DNA of 5,026 nucleotides, from positions 1-5,026 of the forward strand of contig JAQBUJ010000300.1 of assembly GCA_027623845.1 (NCBI GenBank), written 5' to 3'. The notes under the pieces are model-generated. The model ran no database searches. It was not told the origin of the DNA and worked only from the letters and a program-made list of their open reading frames with translations. This stretch comes from Pseudomonadota bacterium. GTDB lineage: Bacteria > Pseudomonadota > Alphaproteobacteria > Thalassobaculales > Thalassobaculaceae. Of the stretch, positions 1-5,026 are shown one piece after another. The stretch's first letter is position 1. Each line of letters starts with the position of its first letter. Position numbers and translations under genes: made by a program.

Positions 1-77
1 ATGAATGAATCACAAAACACTAAATATGGGAATCCCTCGCGAGTCAGCCTCAGCGCAAATTGGTATAAACGGCTGTC
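1..77. other. Downstream flank of LLM operon, no gene seen
   Basis: This is an AT-richer stretch past the stop codon of the leftmost minus-strand gene. It begins with a short tandem ATGA-ATGA motif. A small bulged hairpin (CGC-GAG against CTC-GCG, positions 38-55) sits about 22 bases past the stop. On the minus strand it is followed, after roughly ten bases, by T-rich sequence. That is only a weak hint of transcription termination, because no uridine tract directly abuts the stem. A plus-strand reading frame opens at position 1, but it runs antisense into the LLM gene and stops at 171, so I do not call it. Confidence 0.3.
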
Positions 78-1196
78 TCAGCCGGCGCTTGGCCGGAACG
101 GCGCCCTGAGGCCGGCCTGTTCCATCAGCGGCATGACCTGCTCGATCCACTGTTTGGCCTCGCCGAGATAATCGACCCAGGACAGCAGAATGCCGTCCAC
201 GCCCATCGCCGAGAGCCGTTGCATCGCCTCGACGATCTGCGCGGGGGTGCCGATAAGCGGATATCCGCCATGGCCGGCCTTAAAGTGGTATTTGAAGGCC
301 TCCAGCACTGCCGGCTCCAGGGTTTCGGACTGCACACCGAAGATATCCAGCATGTTGCCGACCGCGACATCATCGCCGCGCTCAACCACGTAATGCTCAA
401 GATAGTCGCGGGCTTCCTTCTCGGTCTCGCGGCAGACGACATAGCCGTGGATCCAGCATTGTGACGCGCGTCCAAGATCGGCGGCCAGGGTCTTGAGGTG
501 GCCGATCTGGGCGGTGTCGCTGTCTTCGTCCTTTTGGCGCAGCATGACGAAATTCATGTCGGCATGCTCGGCCGAGAAGGATTGACCGACCGGCGAGCTG
601 CCGGCGTTCATGATCGGCGGGCGCGGTGATTGGACCGGCTTCGGTTGGCTCCACAACGCCTTGCCTTGGAAAAACTCACCGTTGAAATCAAAGGCTTCCT
701 CGGCGCTCCAGAGGTGCTTGACCAGCTCGATCCACTCGGCGGCGTATTCATAGCGCCGGTCGTGCTCGCGCCATTCGGCGGCGAACATCTCGAACTCGTT
801 CTTGAACCAGCCGGCCACCAGATTGATGGCAAACCGACCGCCGGAGATATGATCCGCCGTCGCCGCCATCTTCGCCGCCGCCACCGGGTGCACCAGTGGC
901 GCATGCACGGTGGCGAAAACGGTGCAATGCTTGGTCACCGCGCCGATGCCCGAGGCCCAGGTGAAGCTCTCGAAGGTGCGGTTGTTGAAATTGGTCTCGC
1001 CGCCATAGCCCTTCCAGCGCCCGACCGGCAACAGCACTTCCATGCCGGCGGCGTCAACCATCCGCGCCAGGGCCGCGTTATCTTCCCAGGTCATCGGCCA
1101 AGCCCCGTCCGCTGTCGTCACGGTCGAACCGTGCGAGCAGTTGAAGGCCATGACCCCAAGCTTCATCCGGTTGGCGTTGAACAGCGCGTTTGTCAT
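78..1196 (-). CDS. LLM class flavin-dependent monooxygenase, RutA/SfnG-like
   Basis: Predicted cytosolic luciferase-like (TIM-barrel) monooxygenase of 372 aa, close to the usual 350-390 aa of the FMNH2-dependent branch. Visible landmarks are WKGYGGETNF (residues 61-70), ESFTW (76-80), the superfamily signature DHISGGRFAINLVAGW (115-130), and a C-terminal LIGTPAQIVEAM block (314-325) followed by GVDGILLSWVDYL (332-344). The GYGG-x-ESFT and GGRFxxNLVxGW pattern is shared with pyrimidine oxygenase RutA and dimethylsulfone monooxygenase SfnG. By family, reduced flavin and O2 would oxygenate a small C-S or C-N compound. The substrate here is unknown, and no rut genes or flavin reductase are nearby. 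I start at the ATG ending at 1196, not the upstream start at 1361. It lies 17 nt after the preceding gene's stop, with GGGAG 11 nt upstream, whereas the longer N-terminus overlaps that gene and looks non-conserved. Second gene of a two-gene operon. Family confident, substrate not. Confidence 0.92.
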   Translation of the reverse strand: MTNALFNANRMKLGVMAFNCSHGSTVTTADGAWPMTWEDNAALARMVDAAGMEVLLPVGRWKGYGGETNFNNRTFESFTWASGIGAVTKHCTVFATVHAPLVHPVAAAKMAATADHISGGRFAINLVAGWFKNEFEMFAAEWREHDRRYEYAAEWIELVKHLWSAEEAFDFNGEFFQGKALWSQPKPVQSPRPPIMNAGSSPVGQSFSAEHADMNFVMLRQKDEDSDTAQIGHLKTLAADLGRASQCWIHGYVVCRETEKEARDYLEHYVVERGDDVAVGNMLDIFGVQSETLEPAVLEAFKYHFKAGHGGYPLIGTPAQIVEAMQRLSAMGVDGILLSWVDYLGEAKQWIEQVMPLMEQAGLRAPFRPSAG

Positions 1197-1213
1197 TGGC
1201 GGCAGCGCTCCCG

Positions 1214-2155
1214 TTACCAACCCAAGCTGGCGCGGATCTTCGCGAAAGCCTCCAGATGCCGGTCGTGATCGCCGGCGAAACGCAGCATCAGGTGACTGGC
1301 GCCCTGGTCGACAAAACCCTTCAGCCATTCCGCCGCACCCTCGGCCGGGCCGCCATAGCAAGCCTGCCAGGTTCGCAACTTGGCGGCCGGTTGCATGTAA
1401 TAGGCTTCCAGGAATTTATCGAGCGTCGCGTTGGCTTGCTCGGCGCTGTCGTCGATCGCCAAACTCAAGTAGAGGGCGCCGGTGAAGGCCTTAGTGTCCC
1501 GGCCGGCGGCGGCGACCTGTCCTTGCACGTCGCGCCACTGCGTGCCCCAGATAGCCGAATCGCTGGGGCCGGTCGGGAACCAGCCATCGAAATTCTTGGC
1601 GGCGCGGGTCAGGCTGGCCGGCTTGGAGCCACCACCCCAGATCGGCGGGCCGCCTTTACGGTGCGGGGTTGGACCGACGGATTGGCCCTTGAGCGTCCAA
1701 CGTCCGTCCCAATCCACCGGTTCTCCGGTCCACAGCGCCTGACAGAGCCTGAGGCCCTCAAGCATGGTCCCGACGCGTTTTTCGAAGGGGGCGCCAACGG
1801 CCTGAAACTCGTCATGAATGGCCGGGATATCGGCGGCGATGCCGACCCCAAGAATGACCCGGCCTTCGCTGGCCTGATCCAGGGTCGCGATCTGATGCGC
1901 CAGGACCACGGGGTTGCGCAGCGCCGGCAGCAGCACCGCAGTGCCAAGCGCCACCCGTCTGGTGCGCCCGGCGGCGGCGGCGAGCAGGGTGATCGGCTCG
2001 TGCCTTGGCTTGGCGGTGATCGAGTCGCCGACCCAGATCGAATCATAGCCGAGATCCTCGGCTTTTTCCGCCAGGGTGAGCAGCGGCGCGGCCGCCGGTC
2101 GACCCTCCATGACGGCTTCGCGGGTCGGCAGCAGATAACCAATTTTCGGGGCCAT
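1214..2155 (-). CDS. LLM class flavin-dependent oxidoreductase
   Basis: Luciferase-like oxidoreductase of 313 aa, a typical length for the shorter LLM group that includes F420-dependent-like members. Visible landmarks are EDLGYDSIWVGDS (33-45), a strand with RVALGTAVLLP (67-77) leading into NPVVLAHQIATLDQASEGRV (81-100) and ILGVGIA (101-107), the phosphate-loop-like GPPIWGGG (169-176), and C-terminal GASHLMLRF (285-293). It should be a soluble TIM-barrel enzyme using reduced flavin or deazaflavin to oxidise a small organic substrate. The cofactor cannot be decided from sequence alone. The reading frame is open to 2269, but I choose the ATG ending at 2155. GAGGAA precedes it by 6 nt, and MAPKIGYLLP gives the expected first beta strand at the N-terminus. 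It is the first gene of the minus-strand operon, with the RutA-like paralogue 17 nt downstream, and it is divergent from the aldo/keto reductase gene. The two LLM proteins belong to different subfamilies, so a recent tandem duplication is unlikely. Confidence 0.92.
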   Translation of the reverse strand: MAPKIGYLLPTREAVMEGRPAAAPLLTLAEKAEDLGYDSIWVGDSITAKPRHEPITLLAAAAGRTRRVALGTAVLLPALRNPVVLAHQIATLDQASEGRVILGVGIAADIPAIHDEFQAVGAPFEKRVGTMLEGLRLCQALWTGEPVDWDGRWTLKGQSVGPTPHRKGGPPIWGGGSKPASLTRAAKNFDGWFPTGPSDSAIWGTQWRDVQGQVAAAGRDTKAFTGALYLSLAIDDSAEQANATLDKFLEAYYMQPAAKLRTWQACYGGPAEGAAEWLKGFVDQGASHLMLRFAGDHDRHLEAFAKIRASLGW

Positions 2156-2245
2156 GCGCGGTTCCTCGGTCCAGATCAACGGCGTTGGATCAACTGTATT
2201 TTGAGCCTGGATAGCATAGCAAATGTAAATCCACGAGCGATGGGC

Positions 2246-2275
2246 TTGGGCTTCGGCAAGCATCCGCATTATGCT
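2246..2275 (+). promoter_or_regulatory. Candidate sigma-70 promoter for the reductase operon
   Basis: TTGGGC (2246-2251) and TATGCT (2270-2275) are separated by 18 nt. They match the consensus -35 at three of six positions and the -10 at four of six. Transcription would start near 2282, giving a leader of about 23 nt that still contains the AAGGAG ribosome binding site (2292-2297). Position is sensible but the match is modest. Confidence 0.3.
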
Positions 2276-2279
2276 TACC
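2255..2279. promoter_or_regulatory. Imperfect dyad, candidate operator
   Basis: GGCAAGCAT (2255-2263) and ATGCTTACC (2271-2279) are inverted copies with one mismatch in nine, separated by 7 nt. The right arm overlaps the candidate -10 box, so a dimeric regulator bound here would block the reductase promoter. Its distance from the LLM operon (about 100 nt from that start codon) would also allow effects on the other side. No regulator gene is present in the window, so the protein that might bind is unknown. Confidence 0.3.
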
Positions 2280-2304
2280 GCCAGTATTGATAAGGAGCGA
2301 CGGC

Positions 2305-3171
2305 ATGGCGATCGAGAAACGGCCCTTTGGGCGCACCGGACATTTAAGCTCGGCGGTCATTTTTGGCGCGGCGGCCTTGGGCAAGGTTGATCAGGCGACC
2401 GCCGACCGGACCCTGGATCTGCTGCTGGAGTTCGGCGTCAATCATCTCGATACCGCGCCCGGTTATGGCGATGCCGAGCTTCGGATGGGGCCATGGATGG
2501 ACCGGCACCGCGACGAGTTTTTCCTGGCGACCAAGACTCGGGACCGGGGCTATGGCGAGGCCCGCGACAGCATCCACCGCTCGCTTGAGCGGCTGCGCAC
2601 CGACAAGCTCGACCTGTTGCAACTTCATGCGTTGATCCATCCCGATGAATGGGATCTGGCGATGAGCGAAGAGGGCGCGCTCAGGGCCGCTGTGGAGGCG
2701 CGTGACGCCGGTCTGGTCCGCTTTATCGGGGTGACTGGCCACGGCTGGAACGTCGCTGCGATGCATCGCCGCTCGCTGGCCCATTTCGACTTCGACTCGG
2801 TGTTGATGCCCTATAATTGGGTGACCGCGCATCACCCGACCTATGCCGACGATTTTGAGAAAACCCTGGAAATCTGCCGCGAGCGCGACGTGGCGGTGCA
2901 GACCATCAAGGCTTTGGCGCGAGGCCCCTGGGCGGCGGGCGTTTCGAAGCGCCGCTCGACCTGGTACGAGCCGTTGGAGGCGGAAGAGGATATTCGCACC
3001 GCCGTGCATTACGTGCTGTCGCGTCCGGGCGTCTTCCTGAACTCGGTGGGCGATGTTGGCTTGCTGCCATCGGTATTGCGGGCGGCGGCGGAGCGGATCG
3101 AGTTGCCCGATGACGTGGTGATGGCGGCGCATAGCGATCGCACCGGCCTATCCTCGATTTTCGGCATTTGA
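2305..3171 (+). CDS. Aldo/keto reductase
   Basis: Soluble NAD(P)H-dependent aldo/keto reductase of 288 aa, a little shorter than the usual 300-340. It would reduce an aldehyde or ketone to an alcohol. The N-terminus MAIEKRPFGRTGH matches the family's first hairpin. The catalytic tetrad is visible as D49 and Y54 in HLDTAPGYGDAE, K77 in LATKTRD and H108 in LLQLHAL. GLVRFIGVTGHGW (136-148) is the conserved strand after the helix. The C-terminal NSVGDVGLLPSVLRAA (246-261) takes the place of the typical cofactor-phosphate loop. I choose ATG 2305 because AAGGAG lies 7 nt upstream, although a TTG in frame at 2287 exists. First gene of a plus-strand operon with the DUF2000 gene 7 nt downstream, and divergent from the LLM operon, so reducing a carbonyl released by those oxygenases is a reasonable guess. 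The real substrate cannot be inferred. Confidence 0.93.
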   Translation: MAIEKRPFGRTGHLSSAVIFGAAALGKVDQATADRTLDLLLEFGVNHLDTAPGYGDAELRMGPWMDRHRDEFFLATKTRDRGYGEARDSIHRSLERLRTDKLDLLQLHALIHPDEWDLAMSEEGALRAAVEARDAGLVRFIGVTGHGWNVAAMHRRSLAHFDFDSVLMPYNWVTAHHPTYADDFEKTLEICRERDVAVQTIKALARGPWAAGVSKRRSTWYEPLEAEEDIRTAVHYVLSRPGVFLNSVGDVGLLPSVLRAAAERIELPDDVVMAAHSDRTGLSSIFGI

Positions 3172-3178
3172 TCGCCGC

Positions 3179-3589
3179 ATGCAATTTGACACCAAGATCG
3201 CCATCGTCGTGCGCGAGGATCTCGCCACCTGGCAAAAGCTTAACGTGACGGCCTTTCTGACTTCCGGCGTGATTGGCGCGGACGCCTCGTTGCTGGGCGA
3301 GGATTACCAGGATGCGGCCGGCAACAGCTATGCGCCGCTGTTGATCCAGCCGGTGATCGTGCTCTCTTGCGATGGCGAGAAGCTGCGGACGATTTACCGA
3401 CGCGGGATGGAACGCGGCGTGCGGCTGTCGCTGTATATTGAGGAAATGTTCTCGACCGGCCACGACGCCGCCAATCGTGAAACCGTGAAGCTTCGTCAGC
3501 CCGACGAAATGTCGATTGTCGGCCTGGCGCTGCGCGATGAGCGCAAGCTGGTCGACAAAATCACCAAGGGCGCCAAGATGCACGGATAG
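3179..3589 (+). CDS. DUF2000 domain-containing protein
   Basis: Small soluble protein of 136 aa that I recognise as DUF2000 (uncharacterised). Recognisable blocks are FDTKIAIVVREDLATWQKLNV (residues 3-23, containing K6 and K20), the GE-x-Y-D-AAGN-x-YAPLL region (40-55), QPVIVL (57-62), a helix with RRGMERGVR (74-82), MFSTGHDAANRE (90-101) and the C-terminal DKITKGAKMHG (126-136). The family, as I recall, has a fold related to peptidyl-tRNA hydrolase II, but no activity is established. The whole domain is present, with no signal peptide or membrane segment. Start ATG 3179 puts the conserved FDTKIAIVV at the N-terminus. No purine-rich ribosome binding site precedes it, and the reductase stop is only 7 nt upstream, so translation is probably coupled. 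A role linked to the reductase is an inference from that arrangement. Confidence 0.9.
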   Translation: MQFDTKIAIVVREDLATWQKLNVTAFLTSGVIGADASLLGEDYQDAAGNSYAPLLIQPVIVLSCDGEKLRTIYRRGMERGVRLSLYIEEMFSTGHDAANRETVKLRQPDEMSIVGLALRDERKLVDKITKGAKMHG

Positions 3590-3606
3590 GCGGGCCTGGG
3601 TGAATA

Positions 3607-3649
3607 GGGTTGGCCGACTTGCGACTTTTGGCTCCTCAAGCGCCAGCCC
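3607..3649. terminator. Possible bidirectional terminator, imperfect hairpin
   Basis: This sits in the 66-base gap between two converging genes. GGGTTGGC (3607-3614) can pair with GCCAGCCC (3642-3649) with one G-U pair, and CTTG (3618-3621) with CAAG (3637-3640) extends the stem across an internal loop. No T tract follows on either strand, so intrinsic termination would be weak. Location is the main support. Confidence 0.25.
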
Positions 3650-3655
3650 GTCGAC

Positions 3656-4675
3656 TCACGTTGCACTGGCCACTTTGGGCATTACCTCTTCGGCCATCAG
3701 TTGCATGCAATCCATGGCCACGGATTTTTCCATCCCGGCCCATTCCATCGAGACGATCAAGTGGTTGACGCCCAGACGGCGGTTGATGTCGATCATCTGC
3801 GCGGCGACCTCGTCGGGGGAGCCGATCAGGAAGCGGCCATCGACCAGTTCATCGAAATCACCGGCCAGCGACTCGCCCTCGGGCAGCTGATCGCTTTGTC
3901 CGGTTGCGTGATAGGAGGCGAACTTCTTCGAGACGAACGGTCCGGCCAGCTTGATCGCCTCGGCCCGGGTTGGCGCGACGAAGGCTTCTCGGCGCATCGG
4001 GAACTCGCTCGGAAACGGCTTGTTCGCCTTATCCAGCAGGCCTTTGTAATAGTCGACCTGATCGACCAGCGTGTCGATCGTGGTATGCGGGTTGATGTAC
4101 CAGCAATCGCCATAATCGACGGCGCGCTGCAAGGCGGCGTTGGCGTTGGCGCCAATCCAGATCGGCGGATTGGGTTTTTGGATCGGTTTTGGCCAGCACA
4201 CCGCATCCTCAAGCTCGAAATGCGTGCCCTTCATCGTCACCTTGTCTTCGCTCCACAGACGCTTGATGGCGATCAGGTTCTCCGTCGCCCGCCTGCCGCG
4301 CTCCTTCTGGGTGGTGCCAAAGGCCTTGAACTCGACCTCTCGATAGCCGATCCCGACGCCGAAAATCAGCCGACCGTTCGACAGGATATCGATGGTCGCC
4401 AATTGCTCGGCGATATCCAACGGCTTGTGCAGCGGCAACAGCACGATCCCGGCGTTCAACCGTGCGTTCTTCACCTCGCCGGAAAGCCGCGCCAGCACCG
4501 GCAGTTGTTGCAGGGCCTGATAGTCCGGTGTGGAATAGTGCGAGCCCTTGGTGATCGAGGCATAGCCCAGCCGGTCGGCCATCCGGGCCTGCTCGATCAG
4601 CTCCTCGGCCGCCGCCGCCATATCGACGCCAAATTCATATTGGCCACGTAACATGACACCGATTTCAAGGGGCAT
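3656..4675 (-). CDS. LLM class flavin-dependent oxidoreductase
   Basis: Third luciferase-like oxidoreductase in the window, 339 aa, predicted cytosolic TIM barrel. Landmarks are the first strand LEIGVMLRG (3-11), ARMADRLGYASITKGSHY (30-47), NAGIVLLPLHKPLDIAEQLATIDILSNGRL (74-103), IFGVGIGYREVEFKAFG (104-120), PNPPIWIGANA (168-178) and the C-terminal LIGSPDEVAAQM (283-294) with GVNHLIVSMEW (302-312). These are standard for FMN- or F420-type members, and the exact cofactor and substrate are unknown. The frame reaches an upstream TTG at 4693, but ATG ending at 4675 has GGAG 6 nt upstream and places the first beta strand correctly. It differs clearly from both other LLM proteins here (its GYRE motif follows FGVGIG). 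It converges on the DUF2000 gene and is transcribed alone toward it. It may belong to the same oxidative pathway or may be an unrelated neighbour. No clear promoter was found upstream. Confidence 0.92.
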   Translation of the reverse strand: MPLEIGVMLRGQYEFGVDMAAAAEELIEQARMADRLGYASITKGSHYSTPDYQALQQLPVLARLSGEVKNARLNAGIVLLPLHKPLDIAEQLATIDILSNGRLIFGVGIGYREVEFKAFGTTQKERGRRATENLIAIKRLWSEDKVTMKGTHFELEDAVCWPKPIQKPNPPIWIGANANAALQRAVDYGDCWYINPHTTIDTLVDQVDYYKGLLDKANKPFPSEFPMRREAFVAPTRAEAIKLAGPFVSKKFASYHATGQSDQLPEGESLAGDFDELVDGRFLIGSPDEVAAQMIDINRRLGVNHLIVSMEWAGMEKSVAMDCMQLMAEEVMPKVASAT

Positions 4676-4815
4676 GAGGCACTCCGGTTGCAAGGCGCTG
4701 GCGAAGGCCTCGACCCTAGCGCGCTGGCCAATCCCGAGATAGCGCGAATACCCGCCGATCGCGCCGCGCCAGCCAATATCACGAGGGCGAAACCGTCACC
4801 GCCGCCACTGGCTGC

Positions 4816-4845
4816 TTGACAGAATGGCCTCGCTGCCGCTATCTC
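4816..4845 (+). promoter_or_regulatory. Promoter of tRNA-Val
   Basis: A perfect TTGACA -35 box (4816-4821) is followed after 18 nt by TATCTC (4840-4845), a partial -10 match. The predicted start is about 10 nt before the mature 5' end of the tRNA at 4863. The sequence between the -10 box and the start is GC-rich, as in stringently controlled stable-RNA promoters; that control is inferred. CCCGG (4845-4849) and CCGGG (4856-4860) could form a 5-bp hairpin in this stretch. Confidence 0.7.
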
Positions 4846-4862
4846 CCGGCCTCCACCGGGAT

Positions 4863-4937
4863 GGGCGCGTAGCTCAGCGGGAGAGCACTCGCCTCACACG
4901 CGAGGGGTCGCTGGTTCAATCCCAGCCGCGCCCACCA
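4863..4937 (+). tRNA. tRNA-Val (anticodon CAC)
   Basis: A complete cloverleaf reads off the sequence. The acceptor stem is GGGCGCG (4863-4869) with CGCGCCC (4927-4933). The D stem is GCTC with GAGC (4872-4875 and 4883-4886). The anticodon stem is CTCGC with GCGAG (4888-4892 and 4900-4904) around the loop CTCACAC. The T stem is GCTGG with CCAGC (4910-4914 and 4922-4926) around TTCAATC. All stem pairs are Watson-Crick. Anticodon CAC at 4895-4897 reads the valine codon GTG. The variable region is five bases, so this is a type I tRNA. The discriminator is A4934, and CCA is encoded at 4935-4937. The transcript is independent of the LLM gene behind it, which is on the opposite strand. Confidence 0.97.
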
Positions 4938-5022
4938 CCCTTCGCCCTGCGGGCTTCGGGTGGCAGGCCACCCGGAACCGCAAATTGGGCGAAGGAGTGT
5001 CGCCCGAAGCCTTGGCGAAGGG
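4938..5022. repeat. Nested inverted repeats downstream of the tRNA
   Basis: This patch immediately follows the CCA end. CCCTTCGCC (4938-4946) pairs perfectly with GGCGAAGGG (5014-5022), and GGCTTCGGG (4952-4960) pairs perfectly with CCCGAAGCC (5003-5011), giving one long imperfect hairpin. Inside it, GGGTGGC (4958-4964) and GCCACCC (4967-4973) form a tight dyad. Alternatively CCTTCGCCC (4939-4947) pairs with GGGCGAAGG (4987-4995), so the left arm has two possible partners. No T tract is seen, so a plain intrinsic terminator is unlikely. It could be a dispersed palindromic element or a processing signal. The window ends within or just after it. Confidence 0.6.
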
Positions 5023-5026
5023 GGGC

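Larger units (their letters stand above)
2156..2304. promoter_or_regulatory. Divergent intergenic region between two operons
   Basis: These 149 bases separate the start of the LLM operon from the start of the aldo/keto reductase gene, so promoters for both directions should lie here or start from here. The middle (about 2191-2230) is AT-richer than its flanks. On the minus strand a TTTACA hexamer (2224-2229) resembles a -35 box, but the best -10 candidate, CAAAAT (2198-2203), is 20 nt away, so that promoter is uncertain. The plus-strand promoter and the dyad are listed separately. The reading frames that run through this stretch look like extensions of the flanking genes, not real coding sequence. 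Confidence 0.5.

Noticed and set aside
1197..1361. N-terminal extension of the RutA-like protein
   Set aside because: It would overlap the end of the upstream gene and encodes an arginine-rich, low-complexity stretch. The internal ATG at 1196 has a ribosome binding site and the expected N-terminal strand.
1190..2290. Long plus-strand open frame (366 codons) opposite the first LLM gene
   Set aside because: It is antisense to a clearly recognised LLM family protein with a good ribosome binding site. Long opposite-strand frames are expected in GC-rich DNA, and the translation shows no family motifs.
2344..3132. Minus-strand open frame of 262 codons opposite the aldo/keto reductase
   Set aside because: The plus-strand protein has the full catalytic tetrad and a strong ribosome binding site. 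The antisense frame has neither motif nor start signal.
3701..4651. Long plus-strand open frame (316 codons) opposite the third LLM gene
   Set aside because: It mirrors a recognised gene, has no good start context and no recognisable domain.
4676..4815. Possible extra coding relic between the third LLM gene and the tRNA
   Set aside because: Short open frames exist on both strands here, but none has a start with a ribosome binding site or a recognisable motif. I see only promoter-type signals at the right end.
4938..5026. CRISPR-like repeats after the tRNA
   Set aside because: The repeats are inverted arms of one palindrome, not regularly spaced direct repeats with unique spacers.

Overview
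The window is GC-rich, gene-dense DNA. It holds five protein genes, one tRNA and very short intergenic gaps. Strong codon bias toward G/C in third positions, a CCA-encoding tRNA and the protein family content fit a chromosomal segment of a free-living alphaproteobacterium, perhaps Rhodospirillales-like. That placement is inferred from style, not from a marker gene.

Layout. Positions 78-2155, minus strand: two luciferase-like (LLM) flavin-dependent monooxygenase genes in tandem. The promoter-proximal gene encodes 313 aa. After a 17-nt gap comes a 372-aa gene whose motifs resemble the RutA/SfnG branch of the superfamily. Positions 2156-2304: a divergent intergenic region of 149 bp with a possible plus-strand promoter and a nearly perfect dyad over its -10 box. 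Positions 2305-3589, plus strand: an aldo/keto reductase with an intact catalytic tetrad, then 7 nt later a DUF2000 gene with no visible ribosome binding site of its own. Positions 3656-4675, minus strand: a third LLM oxidoreductase, convergent with the previous pair. Positions 4816-4937, plus strand: a well-formed promoter and tRNA-Val(CAC). Positions 4938-5026: a GC-rich patch of nested inverted repeats running to the window edge.

How it may work together. The two-gene LLM operon and the reductase/DUF2000 operon share one intergenic region, so they may be co-regulated. LLM enzymes typically oxygenate sulfonates, sulfones, nitrogen heterocycles, ketones or nitriloacetate-like compounds using reduced flavin, and an aldo/keto reductase could reduce a released carbonyl. 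An accessory catabolic or detoxification cluster is therefore plausible, but no substrate can be read from the sequence. No flavin reductase, transporter or regulator lies in the window, so the reduced cofactor (FMNH2 or F420H2) must come from elsewhere. I see no CRISPR array, transposase, phage gene or defence system. The most unusual items are the DUF2000 coupling, the divergent dyad and the nested repeats after the tRNA.
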